DNA from: Streptomonospora litoralis
GTDB taxonomy: Bacteria; Actinomycetota; Actinomycetes; Streptosporangiales; Streptosporangiaceae
Assembly (NCBI RefSeq): GCF_004323735.1
Contig: NZ_CP036455.1
Location: forward strand, 4,459,101 to 4,523,100
DNA length: 64,000 nucleotides
Reading direction: 5' to 3'
The notes under the pieces are model-generated. The model searched no databases. It was not told the origin of the DNA and was given only the letters and a program-made list of their open reading frames with translations. Within the stretch, counting starts at the first letter, position 1. Each line of letters opens with the position of its first letter. Shown here one piece after another: positions 1 to 8,517 of this stretch. The position numbers and the translations under genes are program-made.

Positions 1-710
1 CCGGCCTCTTCCAGCCGTGCGGCGATACTGCCGATGTAGCGGGTGACGCCGGGTTTGACGGCGGCGTCGACGAGGGTCGTCATGGAGCGCTCGTACTCGC
101 GGTACTCGCGCAGCACGTCGGAGCTGAGGGACACGGTCGCAGCGGGGTGCTCGGCGCGCAGGATCTCGCGCAGCCGCCGCTCGTGCGCGGGGTCGGCGTA
201 GGCGTGCAGCAGGCAGACGCCGATGGTGTCGACGCCGCGGTCGCGGAACCAGCGGGCGGCCGCGGCGGCGCCCTCCTCCTCCAGGGGACGCAGTTCGGCG
301 CCGGTGTGGTCGAGCCGGCCGCCGACGGTGCGCACCAGGTCGGCGGGAACGATCCGCTCGGGCTTGATCCAGAAGTAGGAGTTGCCGTAGCCGTCGGGCA
401 CGGCCTGGCGGGCGATCTCCAGGATGAACTCGTAGCCCTCGGTGGTGATGAACCCGAGCCGGCCGGTCTTGCCCTCCAGCAGCAGATTGGTGGCCACTGT
501 GGTGCCGTGGGAGACGGCGCTGACCGCGGTGCCGCCACCGAGCAGGTCCAGCGCCTTGGCGACGCCGTCCATGAACCCGGCGGAGGGGTCGGCCGGGGTT
601 GAGGGTGTCTTGGTGGCCAGCAGTTCACCGGTGTCTTCGTCGAGCGCGACGACGTCGGTGAACGTGCCTCCCGTGTCGATCCCGATGCGGACCCTGCGCT
701 GCTCCGCCAT
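1..710 (-). CDS. HyuA-type hydantoinase/oxoprolinase subunit, N-terminal part
   Basis: Members of this family hydrolyse five-membered cyclic amides (hydantoins, 5-oxoproline) or, in related enzymes, carboxylate ketones, with ATP, usually with a HyuB partner. The protein begins with the nucleotide-binding signature IGIDTGGTFTDVV near residues 8-20, followed by SHGTTVATN near residue 70, both typical of the hydantoinase A N-terminal domain. The ATG at the right end is preceded by a purine-rich GGGGCGGG. The C-terminal two thirds lie outside the window, so the partner subunit cannot be seen. Transcription runs out of the window, away from the molybdenum hydroxylase and permease genes, which suggests a nitrogen-heterocycle role. 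The substrate is not predictable from this fragment. Confidence 0.85.
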   Translation of the reverse strand, partial: MAEQRRVRIGIDTGGTFTDVVALDEDTGELLATKTPSTPADPSAGFMDGVAKALDLLGGGTAVSAVSHGTTVATNLLLEGKTGRLGFITTEGYEFILEIARQAVPDGYGNSYFWIKPERIVPADLVRTVGGRLDHTGAELRPLEEEGAAAAARWFRDRGVDTIGVCLLHAYADPAHERRLREILRAEHPAATVSLSSDVLREYREYERSMTTLVDAAVKPGVTRYIGSIAARLEEA

Positions 711-915
711 TCACCCGCCCCTGCGTGTCGGCGACTCGCTTCGGCCGCCGCGCGGAGTCGCGGGGCCGCACTAGGGATTCAACTCGGCGGGAGGTGCTGG
801 TTAATCGGCAAGATCTGCCAACAGATGCGCGGTTTCTTCGTCGACGGCGCCACACGGGCCACGTGGCGCGGCCACTCGGGCCGCTGCGGAGGGGCTCGAC
901 GGCCTCGCGAACACA

Positions 916-943
916 CCCGGAGGGGCGCGCACGCCCCTCCGGG
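916..943 (-). terminator. Hairpin terminator candidate
   Basis: Perfect 12-bp stem (CCCGGAGGGGCG and its complement) around a 4-base loop, just downstream of the stop codon of the leftward remnant at 959. There is no clear T-tract, as is usual in actinomycetes. Confidence 0.6.
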
Positions 944-958
944 ATCGGCCGGGGGCGG

Positions 959-1210
959 TCAGACGAAGCAGTCCGGCAGCGGGTTGGTCTCGCTGGCGAT
1001 GTCGGTGTCCTTCATCCAGCCGAGCTTGCCGTTGTCGGCGACCGTCATCTCCCAGCGGGTGGGGTGCGGTCCGCCGATGTAGGCTTGGCCGTCGATCTTG
1101 CACTCGAACCAGCTCGGGTTCGTGTTCATGTACCCGACGACGTTGCCGGGGTCCGGGTGGAAGGCGCCGCCCTGGCCGACCGAGCCGTCGACACCTGCGG
1201 CGGCCCGGCA
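959..1210 (-). pseudogene. 5'-truncated remnant of a small SH3-like secreted protein
   Basis: This frame ends in a protein-like stretch containing GYMNTNPSWFEC, GGPHPTRWEMTV and GWMKDTDI, then a Cys-containing tail LPDCFV and TGA. I take it for the C-terminal part of a small exported SH3-like actinobacterial protein; that family assignment is from memory. Walking upstream in this frame, no ATG, GTG or TTG appears before the secA2 terminator and coding sequence, and no signal peptide is encoded. An internal ATG at GYM has no good ribosome site. A hairpin downstream suggests it was once a full transcription unit. The alternative is a sequencing frameshift. Confidence 0.5.
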
Positions 1211-1248
1211 TGAAAGCGCCCCGGCCGGCGGAGGGCCGACCGGGGCGC
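1211..1248 (-). terminator. Rho-independent terminator of secA2
   Basis: A 13-bp G+C-rich stem (arms at 1216-1228 and 1236-1248, one G-U pair) is followed on the minus strand by TTTC. It lies about 25 bases after the secA2 stop codon. Confidence 0.7.
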
Positions 1249-1272
1249 GCGGATGCGAATCGCGGCCGGGCG

Positions 1273-3588
1273 TCAGGACGCGGACTCGTCGAGTCGGGTG
1301 AGCTTGCCCCGGAAGCGGCCGACCACGGTCTCCAGGGCCGAGGAGAACGGGTGGTCGTGCACCATGTACGTCCAGGTCATCGTGGGCCGCTTGACTCCGA
1401 CGTCGGCTACGTCGATGGTGCCGTCCTCGTCCACCTCGGCCTCCGCGAAGGTCTCGGCGGCGCGGGCGCGGGCCTCGTCCAAGAAGCCCTTGAACGCGGG
1501 AACGGCGTCGCTGTTGAACTCGTCCAGCGGGTCGCGGCGGCCGAGGAAGCGCAGGTGGATGCCCTCGCGCAGCTCGGCCAGGTAGGCGTTGTGGTCGGTC
1601 CAGCCCCGGTCGAGGTGGTAGAGGGTGATCAGCCGCGCGGCCTTGGCGGTCTCCTCGGACCCGGCTGCCTCCACCAGATCGGCGTGGTGGGCCGGGCAGT
1701 CGACGCCGAGCTGGCGGTCGCCCAGGCCGTCGGCCAGCACCGCCTCGCGGTGCTCCAGCACGACGCTGCGCTGCACGTCGATCAGCTTGTTGTAGCGCCA
1801 GGTGTTGCGGTGCACCTCCAGCAGCTGGCCCTCGGAGACCCGCTGGGCGTGGTCGACCATGCGCAGCCAGCTCTCGTCGGTGATGGCGCCGTCGCCACCG
1901 GCCTCGTAACCGCGGGTCTCGGGCGCGTTGTTGGCCACCAGGTCGTCCTCGACGGAGACGAAGTAGACCGAGGCGCCGGGGTCGCCCTGACGGCCGGCGC
2001 GCCCGCGCAGCTGGTCGTCGAGGCGGCTGCTGGGGTAGCGGCCGTAGCCCATGACGTACAGGCCGCCCGTCTCGACCACGCGGTCGCGATCGGACATGTC
2101 GCTGCCGCCCAGCCGGATGTCGGTGCCGCGCCCGGCCATCTGGGTGGAGACCGTGATCGCGCCGTAGGTCCCGGCCTCGGCGATGATGGCGGCCTCGTCG
2201 GCGTCGTTCTTGGCGTTGAGGACGACGCAGTCCAGGCCGTCCTTGCCCAGCCGCTCGGCCAGCAGCTCGGACTCGGCGACGTCCTGGGTGCCGATGAGGA
2301 TCGGCCGGCCGGTGGCGTGCACCTCGGCGATCTCGTCGACGAGGGCGTCCTCCTTCTCCTCGCGCGTAGCGTAGAGGCGGGTGCCCTCGTCCTCGCGGAT
2401 GCACGGCTTGTTGGACGGGATGACCGCGACTTCGAGCTCGTAGAACTCCCGCAGCTGCTCGGCGACCGCCATGGCGGTGCCGGTCATGCCGCAGCGTGTG
2501 GGGTAGCGCAGCACGAGCGACTGCACCGTGATGGAGTCGAGGACCTCGCCGGTGTCGGAGACGTCGACCTTCTCCTTGGCCTCGACGGCGGCCTGCAGGC
2601 CGTCGGGCCAGCGCTGGAGCAGCGCGATGCGCCCGCGCGACTCGTTGATGATGCGCACCTCGCCGTCGCGGACCACGTAGTGCACGTCGCGCTGGAGCAG
2701 CGCGTGGGCGTGCAGCGCCAGGTTGACCCGCGGCAGCACGGAGGTGTCGTCCTCGTCGTAGAGGTCGACGCCGCCCAGCTCCTTCTCGACGTTGTCGATG
2801 CCGCTGTCGGTGAGCTGGACGTTGCGCCCCTCGGAGTCGATCTCGTAGTCGACGCCGGGGGTGAGGCGGCGCACGAGCTCGGCCATCTCCAGGTCGGCGT
2901 CGGTGCTCTCGGCCGCGCCCGCCAGCACCAGCGGCACGCGGGCCTCGTCGACCAGCACCGAGTCGGCCTCGTCGATCAGCGCGATCTTGGGCTCGGGCAC
3001 CACGCGGTCGGCGATGTCGGTGACCATGCGGTCACGCAGCACGTCGAAGCCGAGCTCGCTCACCGACGCGTAGGTGACGTCGGCGGAGTATGCCGTGCGG
3101 CGCTCCTCGCGCGTGGACTCCTCGCCGATCCACGCCACCGCGACGCCCAGCATGTCGTAGAGGGGCGCCATCCACTCGGCGTCGCGCCGGGCGAGGTAGT
3201 CGTTGACGCTGAGCACGTGCACGCGCTGCCCGCGCATGGCGAACCCGGCCGCCGCGAGCGCACCGGAGAGGGTCTTGCCCTCGCCGGTGGCCATCTCGGC
3301 GATGTGGCCGTCCAGCAGCGCCATGACCCCGAGCAGCTGCACGTCATAGGGGCGCTCGTCGAGGGTGCGGCGCGCCGCCTCGCGGCCGACGGCGCACAGC
3401 TCGACGAGGTCGTGCCGCTCATAGGGCAGATCGGCGCCACCCAGCTCGGTCGCCTTGTCCGTCAGCTCGGCGTCGCTGAGTTCGCGCAGGTCGGGCTCGC
3501 GTGCCTCGATGGATTCCAGAAGCTTGGTATAGGGCCGCAAATCCGCCGCGCCGGGTTTGCCCAACAGCCGGCGGACGCTATCAGCCAT
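1273..3588 (-). CDS. secA2: Accessory preprotein translocase ATPase SecA2
   Basis: Peripheral membrane ATPase that drives export of a subset of proteins through SecYEG, beside the housekeeping SecA. The 771-residue protein carries Walker A as MATGEGKT, Walker B as LIDEADS (DEAD box), the helicase-like motif QMAGRGTDIR and an RGRAGRQGDPG motif VI. It is shorter than SecA1 (about 900 residues) and lacks the C-terminal Cys-rich zinc/SecB-binding tail. The chosen ATG begins MADSVRRLLGK. An upstream extension to 3786 is open but Arg/Pro-rich and overlaps the neighbouring gene's end. No SecY2 or glycoprotein cluster accompanies it, so it probably uses the common SecY channel. Confidence 0.93.
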   Translation of the reverse strand: MADSVRRLLGKPGAADLRPYTKLLESIEAREPDLRELSDAELTDKATELGGADLPYERHDLVELCAVGREAARRTLDERPYDVQLLGVMALLDGHIAEMATGEGKTLSGALAAAGFAMRGQRVHVLSVNDYLARRDAEWMAPLYDMLGVAVAWIGEESTREERRTAYSADVTYASVSELGFDVLRDRMVTDIADRVVPEPKIALIDEADSVLVDEARVPLVLAGAAESTDADLEMAELVRRLTPGVDYEIDSEGRNVQLTDSGIDNVEKELGGVDLYDEDDTSVLPRVNLALHAHALLQRDVHYVVRDGEVRIINESRGRIALLQRWPDGLQAAVEAKEKVDVSDTGEVLDSITVQSLVLRYPTRCGMTGTAMAVAEQLREFYELEVAVIPSNKPCIREDEGTRLYATREEKEDALVDEIAEVHATGRPILIGTQDVAESELLAERLGKDGLDCVVLNAKNDADEAAIIAEAGTYGAITVSTQMAGRGTDIRLGGSDMSDRDRVVETGGLYVMGYGRYPSSRLDDQLRGRAGRQGDPGASVYFVSVEDDLVANNAPETRGYEAGGDGAITDESWLRMVDHAQRVSEGQLLEVHRNTWRYNKLIDVQRSVVLEHREAVLADGLGDRQLGVDCPAHHADLVEAAGSEETAKAARLITLYHLDRGWTDHNAYLAELREGIHLRFLGRRDPLDEFNSDAVPAFKGFLDEARARAAETFAEAEVDEDGTIDVADVGVKRPTMTWTYMVHDHPFSSALETVVGRFRGKLTRLDESAS

Positions 3589-3754
3589 TCGTCCGAACAC
3601 CACGCAAGGGTAACGCCGCCGCGCCCCTGTGAGTTCCATCCCAGTGGCACCGATCGCATCGGTTCCGCTTCGCTGGGCGATCGCGGCCCTTGCGCCTGGG
3701 GCGGGGCGGGCAGGTCTCACCCGTCGCGGCCGCACGCGGGCGCCACCGCGGCGC

Positions 3755-4348
3755 TCAGCGCACGAGCTGGCCGCGCTGCCCCTCACGCTGGGCGGCTTCG
3801 ACCGCCATGGCGTGGCGCACCAGCGCGGCCAGGACGTCGACCACCGAATGGCGCTCCCGGGCGTCGCAGCGCACGACGGGGACCTCGGGGCTGAGGTCGA
3901 GCGCGTCGCGCAACTCCGCCTCGGTGTAGCCGGGGTCGTCCTCGAAGGAGTTCAGCGCAACGAGGAAGGGCAGCCGGTACTGCTTCTCGAAGTAGTCCAG
4001 CGCCTGGAAGGAGTCCTCCAGACGTCTGGTGTCGGCCAGCACGATCGCTCCGAGCGCGCCGCGCACGAGGTCGTCCCACATGAACCAGAACCGCTGCTGG
4101 CCGGGCGTCCCGAACAGGTACAGGGTGAGGTCGGACTCCAGCGAGATGCGGCCGAAGTCCATGGCGACGGTCGTGCTGGTCTTGTCGGGGGTGTGGGACA
4201 GGTCGTCGATTCCGGCGCTGGCGGCGGTGACGGCGGCTTCGGTGCGGACCGGGGGGATCTCCGAAACCGCTCCGATGAAGGTCGTCTTACCCACGCCGAA
4301 CCCGCCGGCGACGATGATCTTCGTTGAGAGTTTCGGTGCTTCGCTCAC
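3755..4348 (-). CDS. CvnD-type small GTPase (conservon GTP-binding protein)
   Basis: Small Ras-like GTPase of the actinobacterial conservon D family. In conservons it works with a membrane sensor-ATPase (CvnA), a roadblock protein (CvnB) and a DUF742 protein (CvnC). G1 is GGFGVGKTT, G3 is FGTPGQ (in place of DTAGQ), and a LNSFEDD stretch stands where NKxD is expected. The length of 197 residues is normal. I chose the GTG start (VSEAPKLSTK) because GGGAG lies at good spacing; the open frame extends further without coding character. None of the usual cvnA, cvnB or cvnC partners is adjacent, so it is an orphan member. Confidence 0.88.
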   Translation of the reverse strand: MSEAPKLSTKIIVAGGFGVGKTTFIGAVSEIPPVRTEAAVTAASAGIDDLSHTPDKTSTTVAMDFGRISLESDLTLYLFGTPGQQRFWFMWDDLVRGALGAIVLADTRRLEDSFQALDYFEKQYRLPFLVALNSFEDDPGYTEAELRDALDLSPEVPVVRCDARERHSVVDVLAALVRHAMAVEAAQREGQRGQLVR

Positions 4349-4624
4349 GTGGATCTCGGCTCCCTCACGACGCTGGGCCAAAGCAGGGCGTTTCCGGCTG
4401 ACAGTGCCAGGCGATACGAAAACGCCTGCGGCAACGGAAGATGCGGGTCCTTGCGGTGGCTCTCGGACACCACGCAGTGAACCTAGCACCGCCCGGCGCC
4501 GTCCGGTGACCGGTCGACTACGACAAGCAGATCACGAGTGTGTGGCGGCGGGCCGCGGAACCGGGCGAAGCGGTGGCCCGCCGCCGCTCGGCCGCACCCG
4601 GCGCGCGGGGCCGCCCGCACAGCG

Positions 4625-4666
4625 GCCGGCCCGCACGCGCCCCGAGGGGTGCGCGTGCGGGCCGGC
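4625..4666 (-). terminator. Terminator of the molybdenum hydroxylase operon
   Basis: Perfect 16-bp stem (arms 4625-4640 and 4651-4666) with a 10-base loop, about 55 bases beyond the stop codon of the CoxG-like gene. It is one of the strongest hairpins in the window. Confidence 0.7.
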
Positions 4667-4721
4667 GCCGCGCGGGTGAGGCGCGCAGTACCCGCGGCAC
4701 GCCCGGGGCCGCGGGGGCGCC

Positions 4722-5381
4722 TCAGCGCGCGCGGCGTCCCGCCCAGGCGCCCACGAGGACGCCCGCCAGCGTGGCGGCGGCGCCGAACACCGCGCCGCGC
4801 ATGAAGGTACCGGAGTCTCCGCCGGGTGCGGCGGTGTTCGCGGGGCGGGTCGGAGCAGGCGCGGGGACGGCCGCAGCACCGGACTCGCCGGGGGCCGACA
4901 CCGGGCCCGACTGTTCGGGGATGGCCTGGCTCAGCGTGCCGCGCCCGGTGACCTCGTCGTCCAGTCGGCTCAGGAACTCCCCGGCCATCTTGCGGGCGAC
5001 GCCGGTGAGCATGCGCTGGCCCACCCCGCCGACCATGCCGCCCACGACGGCGTCGGCGTCGTAGGTCAGCTCGGTGGTGCCGTCGCCGAGGTCGGCCAGG
5101 CGCACCCCGATCTCGGCGGTGACCGTGCCCGGGGCGCCCGCGCCCTGGGCGTGCATCGTCAGCGACTCGGCGGGCTTGAGGTCGGCGAGGCGCACGTCGC
5201 CCTGGAAGGTGCCCTTGATCGAGCCGACGCCGGCGGTGACGGTGCCGCGGTACTCGTCGGGTCCGGTCTGCTCCAGCCGCTCGCAACCGGGGATCGCGCG
5301 GGCCAGCGCGTCGGGGTCGAGCATCCGGTCCCAGATCCGCTGGGCGGGTGCCTGCAGTGTGGCGCTGCCGGTGATCTTCAA
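4722..5381 (-). CDS. CoxG-like SRPBCC protein with C-terminal membrane anchor
   Basis: START/SRPBCC-fold protein related to carbon monoxide dehydrogenase subunit G, a family thought to help recruit or mature molybdenum hydroxylases at the membrane. About 145 residues of SRPBCC domain (WDRMLDPDALARAIPGCE, then a VVGGMVGGVGQRML stretch) are followed by a Pro/Ala-rich linker and a hydrophobic segment ending in WAGRRAR, as in membrane-anchored CoxG. The start is probably TTG. It overlaps the stop of the large-subunit gene as TTGA and is preceded by GAGGGAG, so translation is likely coupled. Last gene of the operon. Confidence 0.85.
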   Translation of the reverse strand: MKITGSATLQAPAQRIWDRMLDPDALARAIPGCERLEQTGPDEYRGTVTAGVGSIKGTFQGDVRLADLKPAESLTMHAQGAGAPGTVTAEIGVRLADLGDGTTELTYDADAVVGGMVGGVGQRMLTGVARKMAGEFLSRLDDEVTGRGTLSQAIPEQSGPVSAPGESGAAAVPAPAPTRPANTAAPGGDSGTFMRGAVFGAAATLAGVLVGAWAGRRAR

Positions 5382-7933
5382 CGGGACTCCCTCGCTGACG
5401 GTACGGATGCATCGGACGGGTGCGCAGGCGACGACGGCGCGGCTTCCTCGCCCGGGCCGGGCTCGGCGGCCGGCCCGGAGGGGTCGAGGGCGGCGGGCGC
5501 AACCGGCGCGGGCCGCTCGGGCACGGAGGGCACTCCGCCCGCGGCGTGGCGGCGCCGCAGCTCGAACAGCTCCGAGGGCGAGATGGGCATGCGGTCGATG
5601 CGGAACCCTTCGGCGTCCTCCACGGCCGCCGCCAGGGCGGCGGAGGCGGGGATGACCCCGGCCTCTCCGGCGCCCTTCACTCCCAGCGGGTTGAGCGGGC
5701 TGGGCGTCTGCATGTGGGCGATCTCGACCGCGGGTATCTCGCTGGCGTAGGGCATCAGGAAGTCCATCAGCGAGGCGTTGAGCAGCTGGCCGTCGGAGTC
5801 GTAGGCCATGCGCTCGTACAGCGCGCCGGCCACGCCCTGGGCCACGCCGCCGTGCACCTGCCCTTCCACGATGCGCGGATTGATGAGGTTGCCGCAGTCG
5901 TGCACCACGCAGTAGCGCAGGATGCGGATCTCGGCGGTGTCCGGATCGGTCTCGACGACGGCGGCATGCGCGCCGTTGGCGAAGGTGCACCGCAGCGGCG
6001 AGTGGTAGTCCAGCCCCTCCAGACCGGGGGTCTCGCCCTCGGCCACCGGCGGCTTGTCGTGGTCGGCGGCGCCGCTGAACTGGGTGGCGGCGGCCGAGGC
6101 CGCGTCGAAGGCGTAGCGCAGCGGGTTGGACAGCACCGCGAGGGTGCCGAGTTCGACGCCGTGCACGGGGCTGCCCTTGACCTGGATGCGCCCCTGGGCG
6201 AACTCCAGGTCGCCGGCGTCGGCCTCCAGCGCGTCGGCGGCGATCCGCAGCGCCTTCTCCTTGAGCCGCCGGGTGGCCAGCGCGACGGCGCTGCCGCTGG
6301 TGACAGCGCCGCGGGAGGCGAAGGTGCCCACCGAGTAGCCCATGCGCCGGGTGTCGCCGGTGGTCACCTCCACGTCGGAGAGGGGGATATCCAGTTCGTC
6401 GGCGACGATCTGGGCGAGCACGGTGCCGTGCCCCTGGCCCTGGCTGGTGAGGCCGGTGGCCACGCGGACCTTGCCGCTGGTCTCGACCTGCACGTGCCCG
6501 CCCTCGTAGGGGCCGGGCCCGGTGCCCTCGACGTAGCAGGCCACGCCGATGCCCACCCGTCGTCCCTCGCGGCGGGCGCGCTCGCGGTACTCGGCGAAGC
6601 CCGGCCAGTCCACCAGCTCGCCGATCATCCGCAGCATCTTGGGGTAGTCGCCGGAGTCGTAGATCAGCGGTCGGCCGTCCTGGAACAGCAGTCCCTGGTC
6701 GTAGGGCATCTCGGCGGGCCGGATGACGTTGGCGGCGCGTACCTGGAGCCGGTCCAGGCCGAGGTGGTCGGCGATGGCGTCCATGGTGCGCTCCATGGCG
6801 AAGACCCCTTGGGGCCGGCCCGCGCCGCGGTAGGGCGTGACGATGGCGGTGGTGGTGTAGAGGCTGCGGAACTCCACCCGGTAGGCGCCGGGCTTGTAGG
6901 GGCCCAGCAGCTGGGTGGAGGTCACGATGGGCACGATGACGCCGTAGGGCAGGTAGGCCCCGTTGTCGTGCAGGATGTCCACGTCCAGGCCGAGGAGGCG
7001 GCCGTCGTCGTCGAAGCCGACCCGGACCCGCTGGTGCTGCGCGCGCTCGTGGGCGGCCGCGACGAAGTGCTCGCGGCGGTCCTCGACCCACTTGACCTCG
7101 CGGCCCAGCACGCGGGCGGCCCAGGGCACCATGACCTCTTCGGGCCAGGGGTGCACGATTTTCACGCCGAACCCGCCGCCGACGTCGGGCACCACCACCT
7201 CGACCTGGCCCAGCGCCAGTTCCATCTTGGCGGCGACGGCCGCGCGCACGCCCGTGGAGGTCTGGGTGGAGGTGTAGACGCGCAGGCGGCCGTCGTCACT
7301 GCCGGTGGAGCTGGAGGCGGGCTCCCAGCGCGCGTAGACGCCGCGGCCCTCCAGCGGGGTGGCCGCCGAGCGCTCGATATCCCAGTCGAGCTCAAGGGTG
7401 TTGGGTGCGGCGTCGACGGCGGCGCGGGCGTCACCCACCTCCTGGACGAGGTGGGCGGCGACGTTGTCGGCCATGCCCTCGTGCACGGTGCGGTCCGCCG
7501 CGACCGCGGCGTCGATGCCGACGACGGCCTCGCCCACCTCGTAGTCGACGCGGATGCGGGCGGCGGCGTCCTCGGCCGTGTAGCGGTCGGCGGCCACCAC
7601 CATGGCCACCGGCTCGCCCACGTGGTGGACGTACTCGCGGGCCAGCGGGTAGGGCGTGCGCCCGTCGCGGATCGACGGGTGCGGGATCAGCAGGGGCAGC
7701 GGCTCGGCCATGGGGCCGGCCAGGTCCTCGTAGGTGTAGACGGCGATGATGCCCTCGACGTCGACGGCGTCCGCGGCGTCGATGTCGCGGATGCGGGCGC
7801 GGGCGTGCGGGCTGCGGACGAACGCTGCGGCGCACGCGCCGGCACCCAGGTCGTCCAGGAAGGCGCCGCGGCCGGCGACCAGGCGGGCGTCCTCGCTGCG
7901 CTGGACCGGGGCGCCGAACATGCGGGTGCTCAC
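5378..7933 (-). CDS. Molybdenum hydroxylase large subunit (form II CoxL / xanthine dehydrogenase family)
   Basis: Catalytic Mo-MCD-binding subunit of a heterotrimeric hydroxylase that adds oxygen from water to an aldehyde or N-heterocycle such as a purine. The 851-residue length fits the family. Residues 10-120 form the aldehyde oxidase a/b hammerhead domain. The active-site loop reads PYRGAGRP, the form II version, rather than the AYRCSFR of genuine aerobic CO dehydrogenase. The conserved C-terminal GVKGAGEAG carries the base-like Glu. It overlaps the genes on both sides by 4 bases. With a nucleobase permease, PucR and a hydantoinase nearby, a purine or related heterocycle is the likeliest substrate. 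CO oxidation is unlikely. Confidence 0.9.
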   Translation of the reverse strand: MSTRMFGAPVQRSEDARLVAGRGAFLDDLGAGACAAAFVRSPHARARIRDIDAADAVDVEGIIAVYTYEDLAGPMAEPLPLLIPHPSIRDGRTPYPLAREYVHHVGEPVAMVVAADRYTAEDAAARIRVDYEVGEAVVGIDAAVAADRTVHEGMADNVAAHLVQEVGDARAAVDAAPNTLELDWDIERSAATPLEGRGVYARWEPASSSTGSDDGRLRVYTSTQTSTGVRAAVAAKMELALGQVEVVVPDVGGGFGVKIVHPWPEEVMVPWAARVLGREVKWVEDRREHFVAAAHERAQHQRVRVGFDDDGRLLGLDVDILHDNGAYLPYGVIVPIVTSTQLLGPYKPGAYRVEFRSLYTTTAIVTPYRGAGRPQGVFAMERTMDAIADHLGLDRLQVRAANVIRPAEMPYDQGLLFQDGRPLIYDSGDYPKMLRMIGELVDWPGFAEYRERARREGRRVGIGVACYVEGTGPGPYEGGHVQVETSGKVRVATGLTSQGQGHGTVLAQIVADELDIPLSDVEVTTGDTRRMGYSVGTFASRGAVTSGSAVALATRRLKEKALRIAADALEADAGDLEFAQGRIQVKGSPVHGVELGTLAVLSNPLRYAFDAASAAATQFSGAADHDKPPVAEGETPGLEGLDYHSPLRCTFANGAHAAVVETDPDTAEIRILRYCVVHDCGNLINPRIVEGQVHGGVAQGVAGALYERMAYDSDGQLLNASLMDFLMPYASEIPAVEIAHMQTPSPLNPLGVKGAGEAGVIPASAALAAAVEDAEGFRIDRMPISPSELFELRRRHAAGGVPSVPERPAPVAPAALDPSGPAAEPGPGEEAAPSSPAHPSDASVPSARESR

Positions 7934-8517
7934 GGGCGGTCTCCTCGCGTCTGGGGTGCCTGCGGCCGGTGCGGTCCGCCCGCCTCGGCGGGGTCGGCGG
8001 GCGGCGCGGTCCCGCTCTTGGCGGCGGGGCCCTGCTCACGGGTGAGCTCCGCGGTGCGCTGCACGGCCGCGACGATGTTCTGGTATCCGGTGCAGCGGCA
8101 CAGATTGCCGGCCACGGCCTCCCGGGCGTCCTCCTCGGCGGGGTCGGGGTTGTCGCGCACGTAGGCGGCGACGAGGGTGAGGAACCCCGGGGTGCAGAAG
8201 CCGCACTGCAGCGCGTGGCACTCGGAGAACGCCTGCTGAACGGGGTGCGGGGTGCCGTCGGCCGCGGCCAGCCCTTCGACGGTGGTGATGTCGTCGTGCT
8301 GGGCGGCGCTGACCGCCAGCATCAGGCAGGAGCGCATCGGCTGCCCGTCGACGAGCACGGTGCATGCGCCGCAGACCCCGTGCTCGCAGCCGACGTGGGT
8401 TCCGGTGAGCCCCAGGTCGTGGCGCAGGCAGTCCGACAGCAGGCGGCGGGCGGGCACCCGGGCGCTGTACTGGATGCCGTTGACGCGCAGCCGGACGTCG
8501 TGCAGTTGCTCGGTCAT
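7930..8517 (-). CDS. Molybdenum hydroxylase 2Fe-2S subunit
   Basis: Electron-transfer subunit carrying two [2Fe-2S] clusters between the Mo site and FAD. The plant-ferredoxin-type cluster ligands are CEHGVCGACTVL plus a downstream SC. The second cluster motif is CGFCTPG, with CRCTGY further on. The 195-residue length includes about 35 extra C-terminal residues rich in Pro and Ala. The ATG overlaps the preceding gene's stop as ATGA, and the stop overlaps the ATG of the large subunit, so all three are translationally coupled. Confidence 0.95.
   Translation of the reverse strand: MTEQLHDVRLRVNGIQYSARVPARRLLSDCLRHDLGLTGTHVGCEHGVCGACTVLVDGQPMRSCLMLAVSAAQHDDITTVEGLAAADGTPHPVQQAFSECHALQCGFCTPGFLTLVAAYVRDNPDPAEEDAREAVAGNLCRCTGYQNIVAAVQRTAELTREQGPAAKSGTAPPADPAEAGGPHRPQAPQTRGDRP

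Noticed and set aside
1210-3894. 894-codon open frame on the plus strand
   Set aside because: Exact antisense mirror of secA2; composition is typical of GC-skewed shadow frames (Val/Gly/His-rich), no family recognised.
5420-8164. 914-codon open frame on the plus strand
   Set aside because: Antisense shadow of the Mo hydroxylase large subunit, which has all its catalytic motifs.
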